Source: Coriaria nepalensis (Eukaryota > Streptophyta > Magnoliopsida > Cucurbitales > Coriariaceae). From it: DNA of 64,000 nt. The DNA is taken from positions 54,196,569-54,260,568 of the forward strand of contig CP114481.1 of assembly GCA_027186245.1 (NCBI GenBank), read 5' to 3'. Positions 11,868 through 28,025 of this stretch are shown here, in pieces (position 1 is the stretch's first letter; every line of letters starts with the position of its first letter). The notes under the pieces were generated by a model. That model was given only the letters and a program-made list of their open reading frames with translations. It ran no database searches and was not told the DNA's origin. Made by a program: the position numbers and the translations under genes.

Positions 11868-12367
11868 TAATCTCGCAAATTTCTATGAAATATTATCAGA
11901 TCTTGTTATAAAGATGAGATGAGAATACTTTTCGCTGTAAAATGTAGAATGAATGAATGAGAAAATGTTTTTACATTAGATTACTGTCACTGCTACTGTT
12001 ATCCTCTCTCATTCCTGAAGTATCTACTTTCTTCAATCAATTTTCTACCCAGAAAACAAAAGAGGGAATGGTAACTAATGAAAGCTATGTAAATGATAAT
12101 AAGTTAGTCTCTTTTACCAAGTGATAATATTTTACACATATATACATACCCTAATATGATCCAGCACAATGAACAGGAAAATTAAGTGTCATTCAACCTC
12201 ACTGTTAAGATTACCACTTTTACAATTCACTAAATGTAACATGCGTACTTCCTACCCTAGTATAGATTATAAATAGAACAAATACTCTTAGAGAAGAAAA
12301 TCTGATTAAATTAGAGATGAGGTTGTTGGTTTTTTCTCAGCTGCATCTGCTGTTCCTACTTGAGTAA
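11868..12367. other. Convergent intergenic region, ELF9 / SYN4 3' UTRs
   Basis: Five hundred bases separate the stop codons of two genes that face each other. It should hold both 3' UTRs and polyadenylation sites. No reading frame or RNA gene is recognised. Confidence 0.6.
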
Positions 12368-15300
12368 TCAGAAATCTGATTTCATGAGCTTTAGACAGGG
12401 TTGAATCGAAATATTTTCAAATGGTTTTCCTTGTTCTACTTGGATATAATCCTTCGTCTTAAGAACCTGCCATTGAAAAGAAACGTAAGTAAGAACAGAG
12501 AAGATTGTCCTTTCTCTTTTGATTTAGAAATATATAATCATGCAATATAATCATATGGTGCATATAATCGTACCAGTGTTTCAAAAAACATCCTCGATGC
12601 TTCTTTCCGGGATTTACCGACCAGTAAATTGTCCAGGGGAAGGACCTTTCTTTCATGTACAGCTTCCTTGTCAAAGATTGTCTGTAGATACTTGGCAACA
12701 GATCTATGACAGAATTAAAAAGGAAAAAAAAAAAGGGTCAATCAAGTAAAATATACCGATTTATGGTTCTATAAGCTATGTTGTGGTTTAATTCCCGAAC
12801 ACACTGCAGACGACAAACTTGAATACCATACTCTCAACGACTTCAAACTCACTGAATTTATTTGCTTTCTTCTCACAGATTATTTCAAAATGGATAAAAC
12901 AAAAAGAAGTTTATACTTACCTAGTGCGGGAAGACCACCCACTGTTCTCCAGCAGATGGGCGTCTTCAGCGGATGGCATAGTTTCTTCATTGTCTTCAGC
13001 TACATCATCATCATCCACGTTCAAAAATTCTGAAAAGCAGAATCGTGTTAGCCAAAAAAAATTAACTTGTCAATTGAATTGGAGTTAAAATAAAAAAGCC
13101 AAAGGTTTATTGTTCCTCAAAGACTTATAGTGAGACTAACAATGTACTATTTTGATTGGACAAGTACCATAGTCAGGCATAAGATACAGTCTACTGGACC
13201 GCATTCAAGGCACATAGAAATTAAGGATCACATTGAAGGCGATGGTGAATCAACAACAAACTAAAGGATAACATACAAACCTGTATCAATCCCTATTGCC
13301 TCATCATCAAAGGGCTGCAGAATAAAATCAGAAATAAACTTAAAACCAGTGCTATTTCAAGTAACCGACCAAAAAAAAAATTAGAAGTAAAAAATTACGG
13401 GACTATTTACAAGATGGTCTTCAATATCAGGATGATCAATGCCAGAGATTCCTTCACCGACAATGTCCTGTGGATCTTCTCTACCACCTTGAATTTCACC
13501 ATCATTCACCTCAAGTTCTAATGTGTAGGAAGCCTCTGGTTTGGCTCCTTCATTATCTATACAACTAGAGGTTTGATCCTTATCTTCACACTTCGAGCCT
13601 GCAGCTCTGAGTTCATCCTCCTTGCCAACCCCCACCTTAACATTTTCCATTTCATCCAAAATTTCACCATCAACGTGTTGACCAACTTTTGGGTCCGAAG
13701 TTGCAAGGGGAACAATAGGTTCCCAACAATCTGTGTGGACTTCACGCCCGATTTCAGTATTCTGATCAATGTTAACATGGTCAAGTCCTTCTATGTTACT
13801 TATATCCATAATAGAAGAATCCTTAACAGGATCAGAATCTATCGTCTTTTCAGGTGAAGTGACTGATGCATCCATATGCAGAGAAACATCTAGATCAGAT
13901 TTGTCCTTCAATGCAGGAGATGCTGGTTCAAGTCCATGAACAAAAGAGTAATTTGCTGCATCAGCAGGTTCAAGATTGTCTTTCTCAATTTCAGTTTCAG
14001 CAATCTCCCCAAGTGGTTCATCTAGTGAAGTTTTAACCTCCATTTGGTCAGTTAAAGCAATTGTCTCGCCTTCAGAATGAGACCGCAAGTTCAGTTCTTC
14101 AACCTGCTGATTTGCAATCTCAGTTGAAATATCAGCATATTGAGCTTCAATATCATTTCCATCTATCATCATTTCAAGGTTCCCATCCAATTCATATTCT
14201 TCAGTATCAATTTTTCCATAAGCAGACCCCAAATCCTTTGCTACATCTGGAAGTCTACCTCCTTGGTCTTTATCCAAGACTGTGATTCTACTTGTATCAA
14301 ATTCTTCACTGTGCAATAATGTCAGTTCTCCAGATGCTCCTGAAAGACACATAACAATCTCAGCTTGCAAGATTTTCCATGAATAATCTTACCTACTTCT
14401 ATTGAATTCTTTTCAGGGGCTCTCTGTCTTATTGTTCTTGAAGGAATTCTTGAACTAAAAAGAGAGAATACGCACTAGAAAATAGAAGGAACTAGCGCCT
14501 TAAAGCACTTTTCAGCCTCTGATTACCCTGACCAAAATGTAAATATACATATGTAGTGTATATACTATATAGTTATAATCATTAGGGAGTTGAACTCACC
14601 AGTAGATATGGGTTCATTGAAAATTTCATCTTCAAGGAATTGTCTCTGAATCATCAAAATCTCTAGACGACTGCAAGGTGCTTTCTTGCGTACGCGACGT
14701 ATGTCTTCAGTATTAATCAGCTGTTGTCGTATTGTACTGAAGAATAAATGGAGCATGCTATTAGTAATTTACCAAACAAGGCAGAGCGCATTTATGACAA
14801 TTAAATAAAGTACCATGACTTTCTCATATAAGCTAAATGGCAGTGATATGATCATTAAAGAATTTATTCAGATACTGTAATAAGGACTACCACTTAGCCA
14901 ATCCTATGAAGCTGATACACATAAAATACTACTCAGACAATTCTTCTATTTGAATTTCATCATATTCAACGAAAATTTTTTATGCTCAATATTTCGTGTT
15001 TGATCTGTGAAGTTACCAATTGTCATAAAATTTCAAACTGTTTGGAAACGGACTCAACTATGTTATCTATCAATAAGAATCTTTAACACTCACCCTCATG
15101 TGCAAGGCCATATCATTGTGGGCCTTGCATGTGCAAACAGATAGCAAACAAGCCCAAACATAAGTATATAATATGCAGAACAAGAAGACAGTTATCGTGA
15201 TTTGAACCAAGACCTATGCTCTAATACCATGTTAAGTTACCACTGTCCAAAAAATTCGAACCGTTAGAAAACGAGTTTAACTATGTTATCTATAAATATG

Positions 15301-18300
15301 AATCTTTAACATGGTCTATCCTTTAAGCATTTATAATTTTTGGGATAATTGGCAACACATGGTTGAAGAATTTTGTCTGCTATGAATCATTGCTCTGCTA
15401 TGGTAATTTCTTATTTCTGCACAGTAAAAATACTTAGATGATTTACTACAATTTAATGTGCGTACAAGTCAGAAGTATATCTAAATGCATGATATGAATT
15501 ATTGATGTTTCTTAAGAGAAGATTTAAGTTTTCCTTGGTAATTAGTAGATAACCATTAACACCCTCTTTAGGATTGTTGGACCAAAAAGAATAGTGATTA
15601 GCAAATCAACCATAACTGGTGGAGGGAAATGTCCATTTAACTGGATCAAGGCAAAGATAGAAGAATGTAATTGACAGAGCAGAAATCAAATAGTGGAAAA
15701 GATTATCTATTTTAATATCCAGATATGTTCTTGAAGTTCAAAAAGTATGAGAATTTAAAAAGTCAGGATAAAGTAATAAAAATCGCAACCAAGACATACT
15801 CGCCATTCAAGACCATTGTATCATCCATGAGCACTTTTCTCTTGGTGCTGGAAGCCCGGAGCGTAGGCCGGGGTCGTTTCATGGATGTAATTTCAGGCAC
15901 AGGAGGAGTGGGCTTCATCTTCAAAACTGAAGATCTCCTTCCAACTGATCAACAAAAAGTATTCATTAGACAATCAAGTGTGTATTATGGATATCCTAGA
16001 AATAATTAATTTTAAAATTGGTGGTTTTGTAAGTCATGTCACTTATGATAAGAGTTTGAAAATCCTTGTTTTTCCTAAGTGATAGTGGAAAAACCAAATT
16101 TATTGATTTCTTTATTTCTAATGAGACAAAGGATTCGATACATGCGATCAAATAAAATTTTTGATTCTATGGGATCTAAATAAAAAGTAGGACTGATTAA
16201 GAAAGAACCGTTTATATACCTAAAATAGAAGATAACAGATCATTATCATCAGGAATAGATTCTATAATTCTCTTTGATCCGGTGACCCCAACTGATTCAA
16301 CTGAATTAAAGCTCTGTACACTTAGAGTACTTTCAGTGAAACTTCTCTTCTTTCCTGATAAAAGTTTAGTCTCAGTATGACCTTCCTTGCCCCCAGGAAG
16401 GATATCTTTATCTGGCGTCAATAAATCCCCAATCATATCATTTGGTTTACTAGTGAGACCCTCTGGTACAGAGAGTAACTTTTCAGGTACAGGAAAGCTA
16501 GAAGTTGCGGAGCTATCTAAATAAACTGAATTATCAGTAGACATTGCATTGTACATCTGCTCATCTGAACTCTTGCACTCTGACTGATTTTTTTTACACA
16601 ATGCAGAATCAGATAGCTCATTTTTCTCTAATCTGTATTCAGAAGCATCAGTTTCACGACACGCTCCACCTGAAAAAAAAATTGCAACTCCTCAGATCAC
16701 ATGAAAGACCGCTTATTAGATAAAGTATCAACACTCCAGATGAATAAATTTATGCTTGACATGCAAAATCTAGCAAGTGTGGTCAAGAAAAGGGCGAGTT
16801 ATACCTGCCAGATGGCTCAGACTGGAGTCGCATGCCTGAAGAACAGGTGTATCTGTTGATTCCACCTCGCTATGCTTAACAGAGTCCAAAGTTTCAGAAT
16901 CGTCTGGCTTCTGACAAGAATGACCTTCAGCATTAATAACCTCAGGTCTTCCAGATGATTGTAGCTGGACATCATTTGGTGCTATTTCGTTGTCAGGTGA
17001 GAGCTTATCTCCCACCTTACTGGTGAGCTTTGGTGCCTGATCATCCTCCAGAATACCCTCTAATTCCATTGCCACAGCACTATTTGAAGGAGTTACAAGA
17101 TTGGAGTCCTCCAGATCCAGGTTGACACCTGCACAACTAGGAGATGCAACAATTTCATCTAACCTAACCCCTCCAGCATCACATTCCACATCCATTTGAT
17201 CTACAACTCCATTACATCTGTCTTCTACCTTAGATGGACCGCCCATTGCACTTATAATAACATCTGAACATTTAGACACCAGTGGAATGAAGTAAGAATT
17301 CCGTACCGTACCGTACCTTAGGTATTATGATGATGAAAGGAAAAGTACCTTCCCCTGCGTGCTCCATGGCAGTAGGAGTGGATAGTAGATGTGTTGTAGA
17401 TTTCTCTAGATCATTTGCTTGGTCACATGAAGCATAACCATTCTCCTGAAGCCCAACAACAGTCTCACACTCCATATCATTGCTAGAGGGTAAAGCAGAG
17501 ACATTATCATCACCGTGACGTAGATCTGAGGGGCTGGATTCAATCTTTGCGCTTTTCAATACTTCATACTCTTTTGAGTCACGATTTTCTGTTTCCAAAT
17601 GATCGTCACATGCCAAAGCCTTTTGAACATTGAGCAAGTTTGGTTCCTCTAGTAGTCCAGGAGTAGATGGACCCTCAGCATACTCAACAAAACCAGCATT
17701 TGCAGCTGCTTCAACCTGTTCAAAGGTAATAAATGTAAATTCATCCAACCAAAGTGGAAGATATATGCACGTACTTAATGTTCTAACTTTCTCCATCAAA
17801 AGGGGGTTAAATGTAAGTGAAAGACTGACTTGTCCAATGAGGTTTGGTATGGATAACCTCTTGTTCGCTATAATTTTCACCTGTACGGTTTCCAGAGTTC
17901 CGGACTCATCACTTCCATCCATGCTTTTCAGTGGCGTAACTAACTGAGGAGATGCCAGAGGATCAGAGCTGTGATTTAAACAAAAAGAATAAAATACATC
18001 AGGAAATCTTGATCAACCAACAACTAGCACATCCACAGAAGCATGTACACACCAAAACGATTTATATAGATCCTAGAAAGAGATTAAAAGAAGAGAAATG
18101 ATCATACTCTGGAACTTCATGCTGATTAGCTGTAAAATTGCCTAAAAGTAGCTCCTGCTTATGATTAATAGAAATGGAAAAATCTATTAGCATTAAGTAC
18201 AAAAAGTAGGTCAATCAACTAATATGAACGACCAACACCTCCCACCCCCTCTTCCCTTCTCTTCTCCCAAGTTTCTTATTCAAAAAAGATAATAATTACT

Positions 18301-20070
18301 AAACAGGTAACTGTTAGAGCAATTTAAGGCAGGATTGAGCATTTATTAGAGCAATAACTATTAAATAATAAACTATTAATGCAGGATTGAGGAAATCAGA
18401 AAGAACAACAGTACAAAATTAATTGTTTTAATTACTCAAGAACAACAAATTAATAAAAGTAGCAAGCTTTCATGTTCAGGTATAAATTTCATTCATCTTA
18501 ATCAATCTGATTAATTAATTAACATATAAATGCCGAATCCTTCAATTTCCACTAGATATTCAAGATACCAAACATAAATTGATTAGTTACCTCATCAAGG
18601 TCCAAACCGATTTGTGAAGTATCTCCATCACCAAAACGCTCTACAAAGAAACAACAAAATTTTGGAAACACGTTCAATCAATGAACTGTACAATACAAGA
18701 AATATACCACTACATCACAACAAGCAGAACATAAGTTCTAACCTTCTAATCCGAATTGTGATGTGGAGTAAACCACACCCTCCATTGAATCCTGGAGAGT
18801 AATCTGCTCCCTGGCACTCACATGCTGATCGACATAGTTACTGCAGTAAAGTTCGAAGTTAATAAACAGAAGTATCTTTGAATCGGGTATTATGGCTGCA
18901 GCCATCAATTTTGCCAATAGACCTAATTTGAATATTCTGGAAACTAACCCTTGATAAAGTTCATTATCTGGAAGCTCAAAATCATCAAGATCAAAAGTCT
19001 CAGGTAGAGTGATGGAATGATATGGTGCAGTGGATTCTTCGGGTGGTAAATCAACTGCAGTGGAGCGAAATGCTTGCTTTATCTTAAGCAGAGCCTCACT
19101 ACAATCGTCAAAAAGATAATTGACCTTTCTGGAATATATCCTCACCACACCAAGCAGTAGATGGCTGGACAACCGGAGTGCAATTGGTACATCCGGAAAA
19201 ATAATCGAATCTGCTCAAGAGAAAAGGTCAACATAAATCATATTGTAACGCGATGAAGTTGAAAATGTATGTTGAATAATTCGCTCTATTAAAACTTAAC
19301 TTTTACAGCTTATGTACTAGGATATATATATATATATACTGTGAAGTAACCTATTCTAGGTATAGTATACAATCTCAATCCCTACAAACTAGGAGATAAT
19401 ATCTATAATTACCTGATAAGGGATAACTCCTATAATCTAGGTATTCTCTAATATTTCCATAGAAGTCAACATGAACTCTATTTAGGCCAAAAAAAAATAT
19501 ACATGAATTATATTGGATAGCATTCTACTTCAAAAAGAGTAATTCCAACTGACTTATTTTTCAAGCAGGGAAGTACTGAGAGGTAAGTTATTGGCATTGA
19601 GACTTAAATCCTAAATTATCAATGGAGGTCTAGAAAATAACTATATTTTAATACTTTTGATAGTCAATCCAATATAGTCCCATTGGATGATTATCCCCAA
19701 GTTAGAGCATATCCAAGAAATACTTATAAGTTGACTTATTTTCTTCCTGTTTTGATAAATAAGCATGTTTCTCATCTTCCGAACGCTAGAAACACAGTAA
19801 CAGCTGAAAATTTTAGCACTTAGAACTAGACTTCGGCATCATTTTGGCCAAGTTTATTACTGATCCTCATAAAGATACTATTTTCTTCAAATTTTCTGAA
19901 TGCTAACGATAAAATAAAAGAAAAACATAAAATAATCAAGACTTACCAACTGATACGCCAATATCAGTGTCGGCAACCTGATTCTTGCGCAGCTTCCTCT
20001 CCAGGTGAGCTGCAATCCATATAGTCCCAAGTGGCCCTTTCTTAGCTAATATAAACTGAGAATAAAACAT
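12368..20070 (-). CDS. SYN4: Sister chromatid cohesion 1 protein 4 (alpha-kleisin SYN4 / RAD21.3, 1179 aa)
   Basis: Sixteen exons: 20070-19947, 19210-18949, 18840-18743, 18640-18591, 18154-18108, 17968-17881, 17715-17349, 17263-16805, 16669-16220, 15944-15800, 14736-14600, 14339-13399, 13314-13281, 13029-12921, 12703-12574, 12466-12368; phases agree and give 1179 residues. The N-terminal Rad21/Rec8 domain begins [20 protein letters not shown] and includes [20 protein letters not shown]; this binds SMC3. The middle is long, acidic and poorly conserved, with [19 protein letters not shown] and [14 protein letters not shown]. The C-terminal winged helix ([11 protein letters not shown], then [20 protein letters not shown]) binds SMC1. 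Kleisins close the cohesin ring in the nucleus and are cut by separase. Length and the acidic centre fit the mitotic SYN4 rather than REC8/SYN1. The first intron is 736 bases, and a TRIM element sits in the intron between the exons ending at 15800 and starting at 14736. Confidence 0.94.
15006..15311 (-). mobile_element. TRIM (terminal-repeat retrotransposon in miniature), 306 bp
   Basis: Two direct repeats of 82-83 bases (15230-15311 and 15006-15088) begin TGTTAAAG and end in CA on the minus strand. Directly next to the upstream repeat lies TGGTATTAGAGC (15229-15218), one base off the usual initiator-Met tRNA primer-binding site. The downstream repeat follows a purine-rich GAGGGTGAG, a fitting polypurine tract. 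The flanks are TGATC (15001-15005) and TGGTC (15312-15316), a 5-bp target-site duplication with one mismatch. There is no coding capacity, as expected for a TRIM. It lies in a SYN4 intron, in the same orientation as the gene. Confidence 0.85.
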
Positions 20071-20760
20071 TTCTCACCTTTCGCCCTTGAAAACACCAGC
20101 TTTCATACGACAACACTTCTCCTCCAAAAACGCCTAAATTTGCAAAACCCCATTCAACCCTAATTCTCAGCAAATCATACAAATCGCTACTCCAGTACGA
20201 CTTTAGTGCACATCCTTCCGCATCAAGAATCCAGAGCAAGAGAAAACAACTTCAAAGCATCCAAAATTAAGAAACCCTAAATTCAGATCAACGCTGATTA
20301 CCTGAAGTTCACCTCGAGAAATCCGAAATTCGTTTCAAACTTGAAGATTTACGAACCTAGCAAACTGAAACGTATATACTAACCAGAAAACCCTAATTTC
20401 ACTTCAGCCACTGGAAGACAAACAGAGACTTGAAGCTGAAGAGGTCGGACTAGGAGCAGTGATTCTAAGAGGAGAGGAGGAGGAGGAGAAGAAGAAGAAG
20501 AAGAAGAAGAGGGTCAAAGGTGAAGAATTGAACGGAGTTGACTTGGAATTTGAATTCGGAAACTGAAAGGATCCTGTTGGGTTTGTTCGCGGGAGGAGAA
20601 AATTTAGGGGGTGTTGAGGAAGAAGCAAGTTCAAGTTTAAATTTTTTTTTTTTTCTCCAGAGTTTTCGGACACACAAACGCAAATATCGCGCTGTTCGGA
20701 CAAAGCCGAAATTTTTTTAATTGCAGTTATTAGTAAAAGAACTGTTTTTTTTTTTTTATC
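20071..20760 (-). promoter_or_regulatory. SYN4 5' leader and promoter region
   Basis: Upstream of the SYN4 start on the minus strand. It contains a GAG/AAG purine-rich microsatellite (about 20471-20512) and poly-T runs; short frames here are low complexity. The transcription start cannot be fixed from sequence. Confidence 0.35.
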
Positions 20761-21169
20761 TCTCTATCTAATTACGCCACGTCATTAAACGTAAATATCA
20801 TATAATAATAATTAAATTAAAGTTATCTATAAATTTTGCATGTCTATCTATCTTCACTGTTTACTTTATTATATTTTAAATTATTTTTTATTATTTTAAA
20901 TTCTTGTATTTTTTTTAATTAATTTTTTTTTTTTTAAATATAAAATAGTTACATGGAGTGGATTTACCAAAACATAGAAATAGACATGGATTTCAAATCA
21001 GAATCTCTTAAATAATAGTTTAAATAAGAAAATTAATAATAAATAATTCAGGTTATTGGATATTCAACTCCAACAGAGAATAATTATTTAAGTTACGAGT
21101 AAAATACAAGGTTACGAGCAACAAATCTGACCGAGCAAGTAATGATTCCGGCCGATAGCATATGAGACT
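20761..21169. other. AT-rich spacer
   Basis: AT-rich and T-run-rich DNA with no recognised feature, followed by the 3' UTR of the reductase gene. Confidence 0.5.
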
Positions 21170-23280
<2,111 letters not shown>

Positions 23281-23640
23281 TGTAAGTACTTGTTTATTCA
23301 GCTAACTCACTTGTTGCTACTACTGCTCACATACCGTATCCTCTTTAAGAAACCTAATATACTGCCATTGCATTAAATGATTATGCATATTTAAAGAATC
23401 ATGTAACGTCACACGTGGCAATTGGCTAATGGCCCGCTCAATAATTCATCGTTGTATTATATTATAAGAACATCGATGGTCATTACACGACATCGTTCGT
23501 CACTAGATGTGATGTAATAAGCTTAACCATAAGGAGAGTGGAAAGATAATCTTCAATCAAGCAGTAGATTATATCTAAGAATGTATGTACAAACTTGTTG
23601 ATTGAGATGATTAATACTTAATTGGTAATCTAATTTTTAA
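23281..23640. other. Reductase promoter and polygalacturonase 3' flank
   Basis: About 360 bases between two genes on the same strand. No gene is seen; it should hold the reductase promoter and 5' leader and the polygalacturonase 3' UTR. Confidence 0.45.
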
Positions 23641-25373
23641 TTATAGGCAGCCATTGGGCTGGACTAATCCCAAGGCCTCGCCGTTCACATGGTTGCAAGA
23701 CGATCGGGCCACCTGGTTCATGTAAGTCAAATCCACGTCCTCCATTCGTATACCGGTGCACGGATTCTTCAAACTGCAGTCGAATTTTATGGCGACGGGC
23801 GTTGCCGATGTTCCTCTTATGCCCTTGTACAGTATGTTGTTTATTTTTACACCTGATGCCTGCAATCATTCACATAGAGCTTGGAAATCAATATGTGAAG
23901 TAATGCTTACTTTGTAGGGTTTTATTCGTAAATATATGAAATTCTGGTGTACAGTTAGTAATTTGCAATCTGACCTGGCTGGGACAATTGATGTTGTGTG
24001 GGCAATAGTGTTGGTCTATGACAATGGGGTTTTGGACACTCTGCATTATAGCCCCTAGGAATTGGACTCCTTGGACAAATCCCGTACTGGGCCTGGCCCA
24101 AGATTTTATCCTTACCCCGTTTTGGGTACCTATGAAAACCGAATTCACAACCGTCACATCTTGGACACCGGGCTCCTCCTCGTCCCGAGCCAGACTTCCA
24201 ATGCTACAACACAACATGAAAAGAAAGCAAAAAAAACATATTCCCGTTAAATAATTTAAATAAGAGATATTTTTATAGGAATATATTATATAATCTCGTG
24301 ATATATCGTGATACATCATAATATTTATGAATAATCGTGATAGAATTTAGTCTTAGCATTATTAGCATATGGTATAACAAGTACACAAAAATTTGAAGAC
24401 ATGCATGTGGGGTCCACATAGGTAAAAAATAATGAAGTATACTTAGGATTTGATAATGAAAAGTTATTTAGATTAAACAGTTGGAAATATTTAACTTTTG
24501 TAGGAGACTAGAATGTCTGTAATTACCTGATGCCATGGCCGGGGCCGCACACGATGCGTTCTATCCAGAGTTTGTTGGTTCCGGGTCCTATGGAGATGCA
24601 ATCATCGCCGGTTTTGATCGAGGAATCAGTGATGGAGACATGCTTTGATTGCTGGACGTGGATCCCGTCTGTGTTCGGGCTGTTTCCGGCAGCAAGAACC
24701 TTCACTCCTTGAACTTGCACGTTCTCACATCCATTGATCACAATGTGGAATATTTGACTGTTCAACGAAACTACATTCCTCAGCTTTATGTTGTTCGAGT
24801 TCGTAAAGCTCAATGTCTGCATCAATCAAGTAAACCCACCATTGTATCGATAAAAAATCTTTATTAAAAAAAGAATTATAATTATAATTATAATATAAAA
24901 GATGGCATGATATTCTAATTGAAATGTACCGTGGCGCCAACAGGGCAGTTACTTGAAGAGGCTTTGCAGGACCACAAGGCGGCTCCTCTCGCATCAAACA
25001 CACCGCCGGTGATGGAAACACCGTCCACCCTATCGAAGCTGACCCATCTCTCGGCCCTACCCAATATCCGATAGTCACTCGGCCCCGTCAACGATCCGTC
25101 GATATGAAACGTGGTGTCCGAGTTCTTGCAGTCACCACCTCGGAATGTGACGGGCAGTAGCGTATACTTGCCCGCCGGCACGTATATGATAGCGGATTCT
25201 CTAGAGTTACAAGCCATGTCCCAAGCTTTCATGAAAGCAGGGCTCGAGTCCGTTCCACTGTTGCGTTTCACTCCATAGTTCAACACATTGATCAGAATTG
25301 CTCCATGCGATGTGTAGGAGATCATGATCATCATGATCACTATGAAGATTAGTGAAGCACAAAATCTGGCCAT
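23641..25373 (-). CDS. Polygalacturonase, GH28, secreted (393 aa); RCPG-like
   Basis: Four exons (25373-24930, 24816-24527, 24203-23975, 23859-23641) give 393 residues. It starts with a hydrophobic signal peptide (about residues 1-24), so it is secreted to the cell wall. All four GH28 motifs are present: SPNTDGIHV (the NTD motif), TGDDCISIG (the catalytic DD motif), GPGHGISIG (the GHG motif) and VRIKSW (the RIK motif). The family hydrolyses alpha-1,4 galacturonosyl bonds in demethylated pectin. The length and the lack of a pro-domain fit the exo/clade D-like plant enzymes, but endo or exo action is not settled. Its place between a reductase and FRA3 matches Arabidopsis RCPG (At1g65570), a root-cap enzyme for cell detachment; orthology is an inference. 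The promoter side has a (GA)n run near 25388-25410. Confidence 0.92.
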
Positions 25374-27090
25374 TGATGATTATTCAAGAAGAGAGAGAGA
25401 GAGAGAGAGAGTTGATGGTTGGGGAAGTTGTAATAATCCTTGTGATTTAAGTGGACAGAATTGTTGATGGTAGATAGAGATATTGTTAAGTGATAGCAGG
25501 CAGGGGGGAGGGGGTATTTATGCATGCATGGAGTGGATCATAACAAGTACAAGATGGTGATTAATTAAAATATTTATGAAAGATTTATAAATATAAGTAA
25601 ATAAAGGAGGGAAGGTGAAGTTTAAGAAACAAACTACGCGTACAAGGGATCAGTAGATACGATGTATCCAAATGAAGAAAGCTGAGCCGAAACCATGGCC
25701 TTTTTGGGCAACGTAGTTGTTATATATGTATTAATTACCAGTATTATTCGTTAAGTTAACATCAGAAATGAAGATTAACTGTTTAATTAAAGAGTGATGA
25801 TGATTGATTAAACTAGCGAAATGGTGAACCCACCTTCTACTTGCTAGACCCAGTCTGCTTTAGAAACTTTTTGTCAATCAATTAACGAGCTATGACCTAT
25901 AGGAAGAAATTAAGGAAAACCCTTTTCCCACCATCAATAGAATCAATTTATAGTCAACTAGATTAAACAATTAGTTCCTAATTAACTATATCAACGGCTG
26001 ATTGGCAGGTACAATCTAAAGTTTGGCAGTTTAACTGTCAACTGTATTGAAATTAACAGAAACTAACTTATCCACTGGGATGCAAGTCCAAGTCAAGCTC
26101 CTTCCCCACTTCTACCGCTTGTCTCCGATAAATGAACCTAACTTTTTTGACTATTAAGTATTGGAGAAGGTTTTTTTTTTTACTATATGGGCTCTAATGA
26201 ATAAGTCACGAGGCCATTATACTGAATAAGATACGATTTATTATAAATCGATTAATCACGATCATAAATATCAATTTGTATATAACATCATTCATCGTAT
26301 ATTACTATATTTCGGTTAAAGATGCTATCTAGTAAGGTAATAAAGAAGTTTAAAATATTTCCTTCAATCATTACCATCAACTATCATTATGTCAAGAAAC
26401 AAAAAATAAACAAGAGTAACTTCGGGTACAGTATATATATATATATATATAGCTTCAGGAGAAAACAAGTCAGCGTTTTATAGCTAAATTCAACTAACCT
26501 ATTTTACCTGATTCAACCAAGGTATACAAATTATATATTGGTAATGGTCAATAAAACCTAACACCTTGATGTGTCGTTCATTATTCTACATTATCTAGCA
26601 GTCTCACTCACATACCGAATCGTCCTCCTACGGCATAACGATCTGTATCTGTTACTGTGGGAAACCAAAAGAGAAAGAGTAGATGATAACAGAAGCAGTC
26701 TCACTCCTTTTCATCGTTTTTTAATGTGAAGTCAATACCATTGTGGAAAAAACATGCACTACGTACGAGTAAAACATCTAGAAAGGAAGACAATGAGGAG
26801 TATAGTATCCAACAAAGTCTTAAACTGCTGATATAATCATGATATATTGGTTTGGGACATCGAGTAAGGATTAAGTGTCTATAGAATCTCATACCCGACT
26901 GTGCTTATGAGAACATGGCAGTCCATTGCGCATATTAGAAGCACAAACAAATACAACCAAGAGAATCACAAACCGAAATGATGTTCCGACAAAGGTCCTG
27001 CTCCAAGATAAACATCAAGAAAGATGGGAGTGTTTCCATCTATCCTAATGGGCACATCCCTCACGAGGAACATACGTTAAGACTTGATAA
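25374..27090. other. Polygalacturonase upstream region
   Basis: About 1.7 kb without recognised genes. It has a GA microsatellite near 25388-25410, a TA microsatellite near 26434-26451 and otherwise ordinary AT-rich intergenic sequence, including the putative promoter just upstream of 25373. Confidence 0.45.
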
Positions 27091-27107
27091 ATGCAGCAAA
27101 TAATAGT

Positions 27108-27785
27108 AGGGTTAAAGATAGAAAAGCCCCAGTGTTTTTATTTTATGCCTAATAGGCCCTGTATTAATATAATGGGGCTTAAAGATCCTTATATTTTAAA
27201 ATATTTAAAAATAAATTTTACATTTTATCTTTCAGTACAAAAAAACTGGGCATTTTTTTTCATGTACTAAAAAAAATTCATTAATAGTTAACTTCACTAT
27301 TATCTACAAACGGATGACCGAGGAGAGTATTGACATGTCATGCCACATCATACATAAAAAAAAAGAAAAAACTTTTTCAATTAAACTCTTATTTATTTTA
27401 TTTGAACTTTCCTCCCCTAATTATTTTCTTTTATCCTTTTTACCCCCACCTTGTAATAATTTTTTTAATTTTATTTTATGGGTGATGAATTATTTTCCGG
27501 AAAATCCGAGTTTGGCGAGAAAATAGTAAAACACATATTTTGAGGGATAAAAATAGAAAAAATAAAATAAAGATTTAGAAATTAAAATGTTAAAAGATTT
27601 TTTTTTTTAGATGATGTGGGTTTAATTGGCCAAACTTAAAAAAATATAAAGAATTTCTAACCCTTAAAAGTAAAATATGAAGGATTTTAAAAAAAAAAAA
27701 ATTCAAAACACATGAATTTTTTAACCCAAAATAAAAAAAAGAAAAAAAAGTAAGGTCATATTGGCTTTTAACCCCCCAAAGAAAT
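27108..27785. repeat. Possible non-coding repeat element with inverted ends
   Basis: The left end reads AGGGTTAAAGATAGAAAAGC (27109 on) and the right end, reverse-complemented, reads GGGGGGTTAAAAGCCAATAT. Between them the DNA is A/T-rich with GCCACATCAT (27341) and, inverted, GATGATGTGG (27611). This looks like a degenerate inverted-repeat element of about 680 bases; no target duplication is clear. Confidence 0.3.
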
Positions 27786-28025
27786 CTTTATTACCTTCTG
27801 TACACTTACAAAAAAATGAAAAACCAACAAAAGAAGAAAAAAAATTACAATCAGAAAGTCGGCCTTGGCTTGACAGTTCTCAGAATTCATTAAATTAATG
27901 ACAAACATAAGAATGGGACAGCTATCATGTCAAACTGACTATAATCAGATCTTTTACCAAAACTTCAGTTTCAATAATAAGCCTAACAGAACACATACCT
28001 TTTACGATTACAGCTTTCTTCCCTA

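Noticed and set aside
20404..20720. Frames at the SYN4 5' end (poly-Phe, poly-Leu, poly-Ser)
   Set aside because: They come from the GAG/AAG purine tract in the leader; the real SYN4 start is at 20070.
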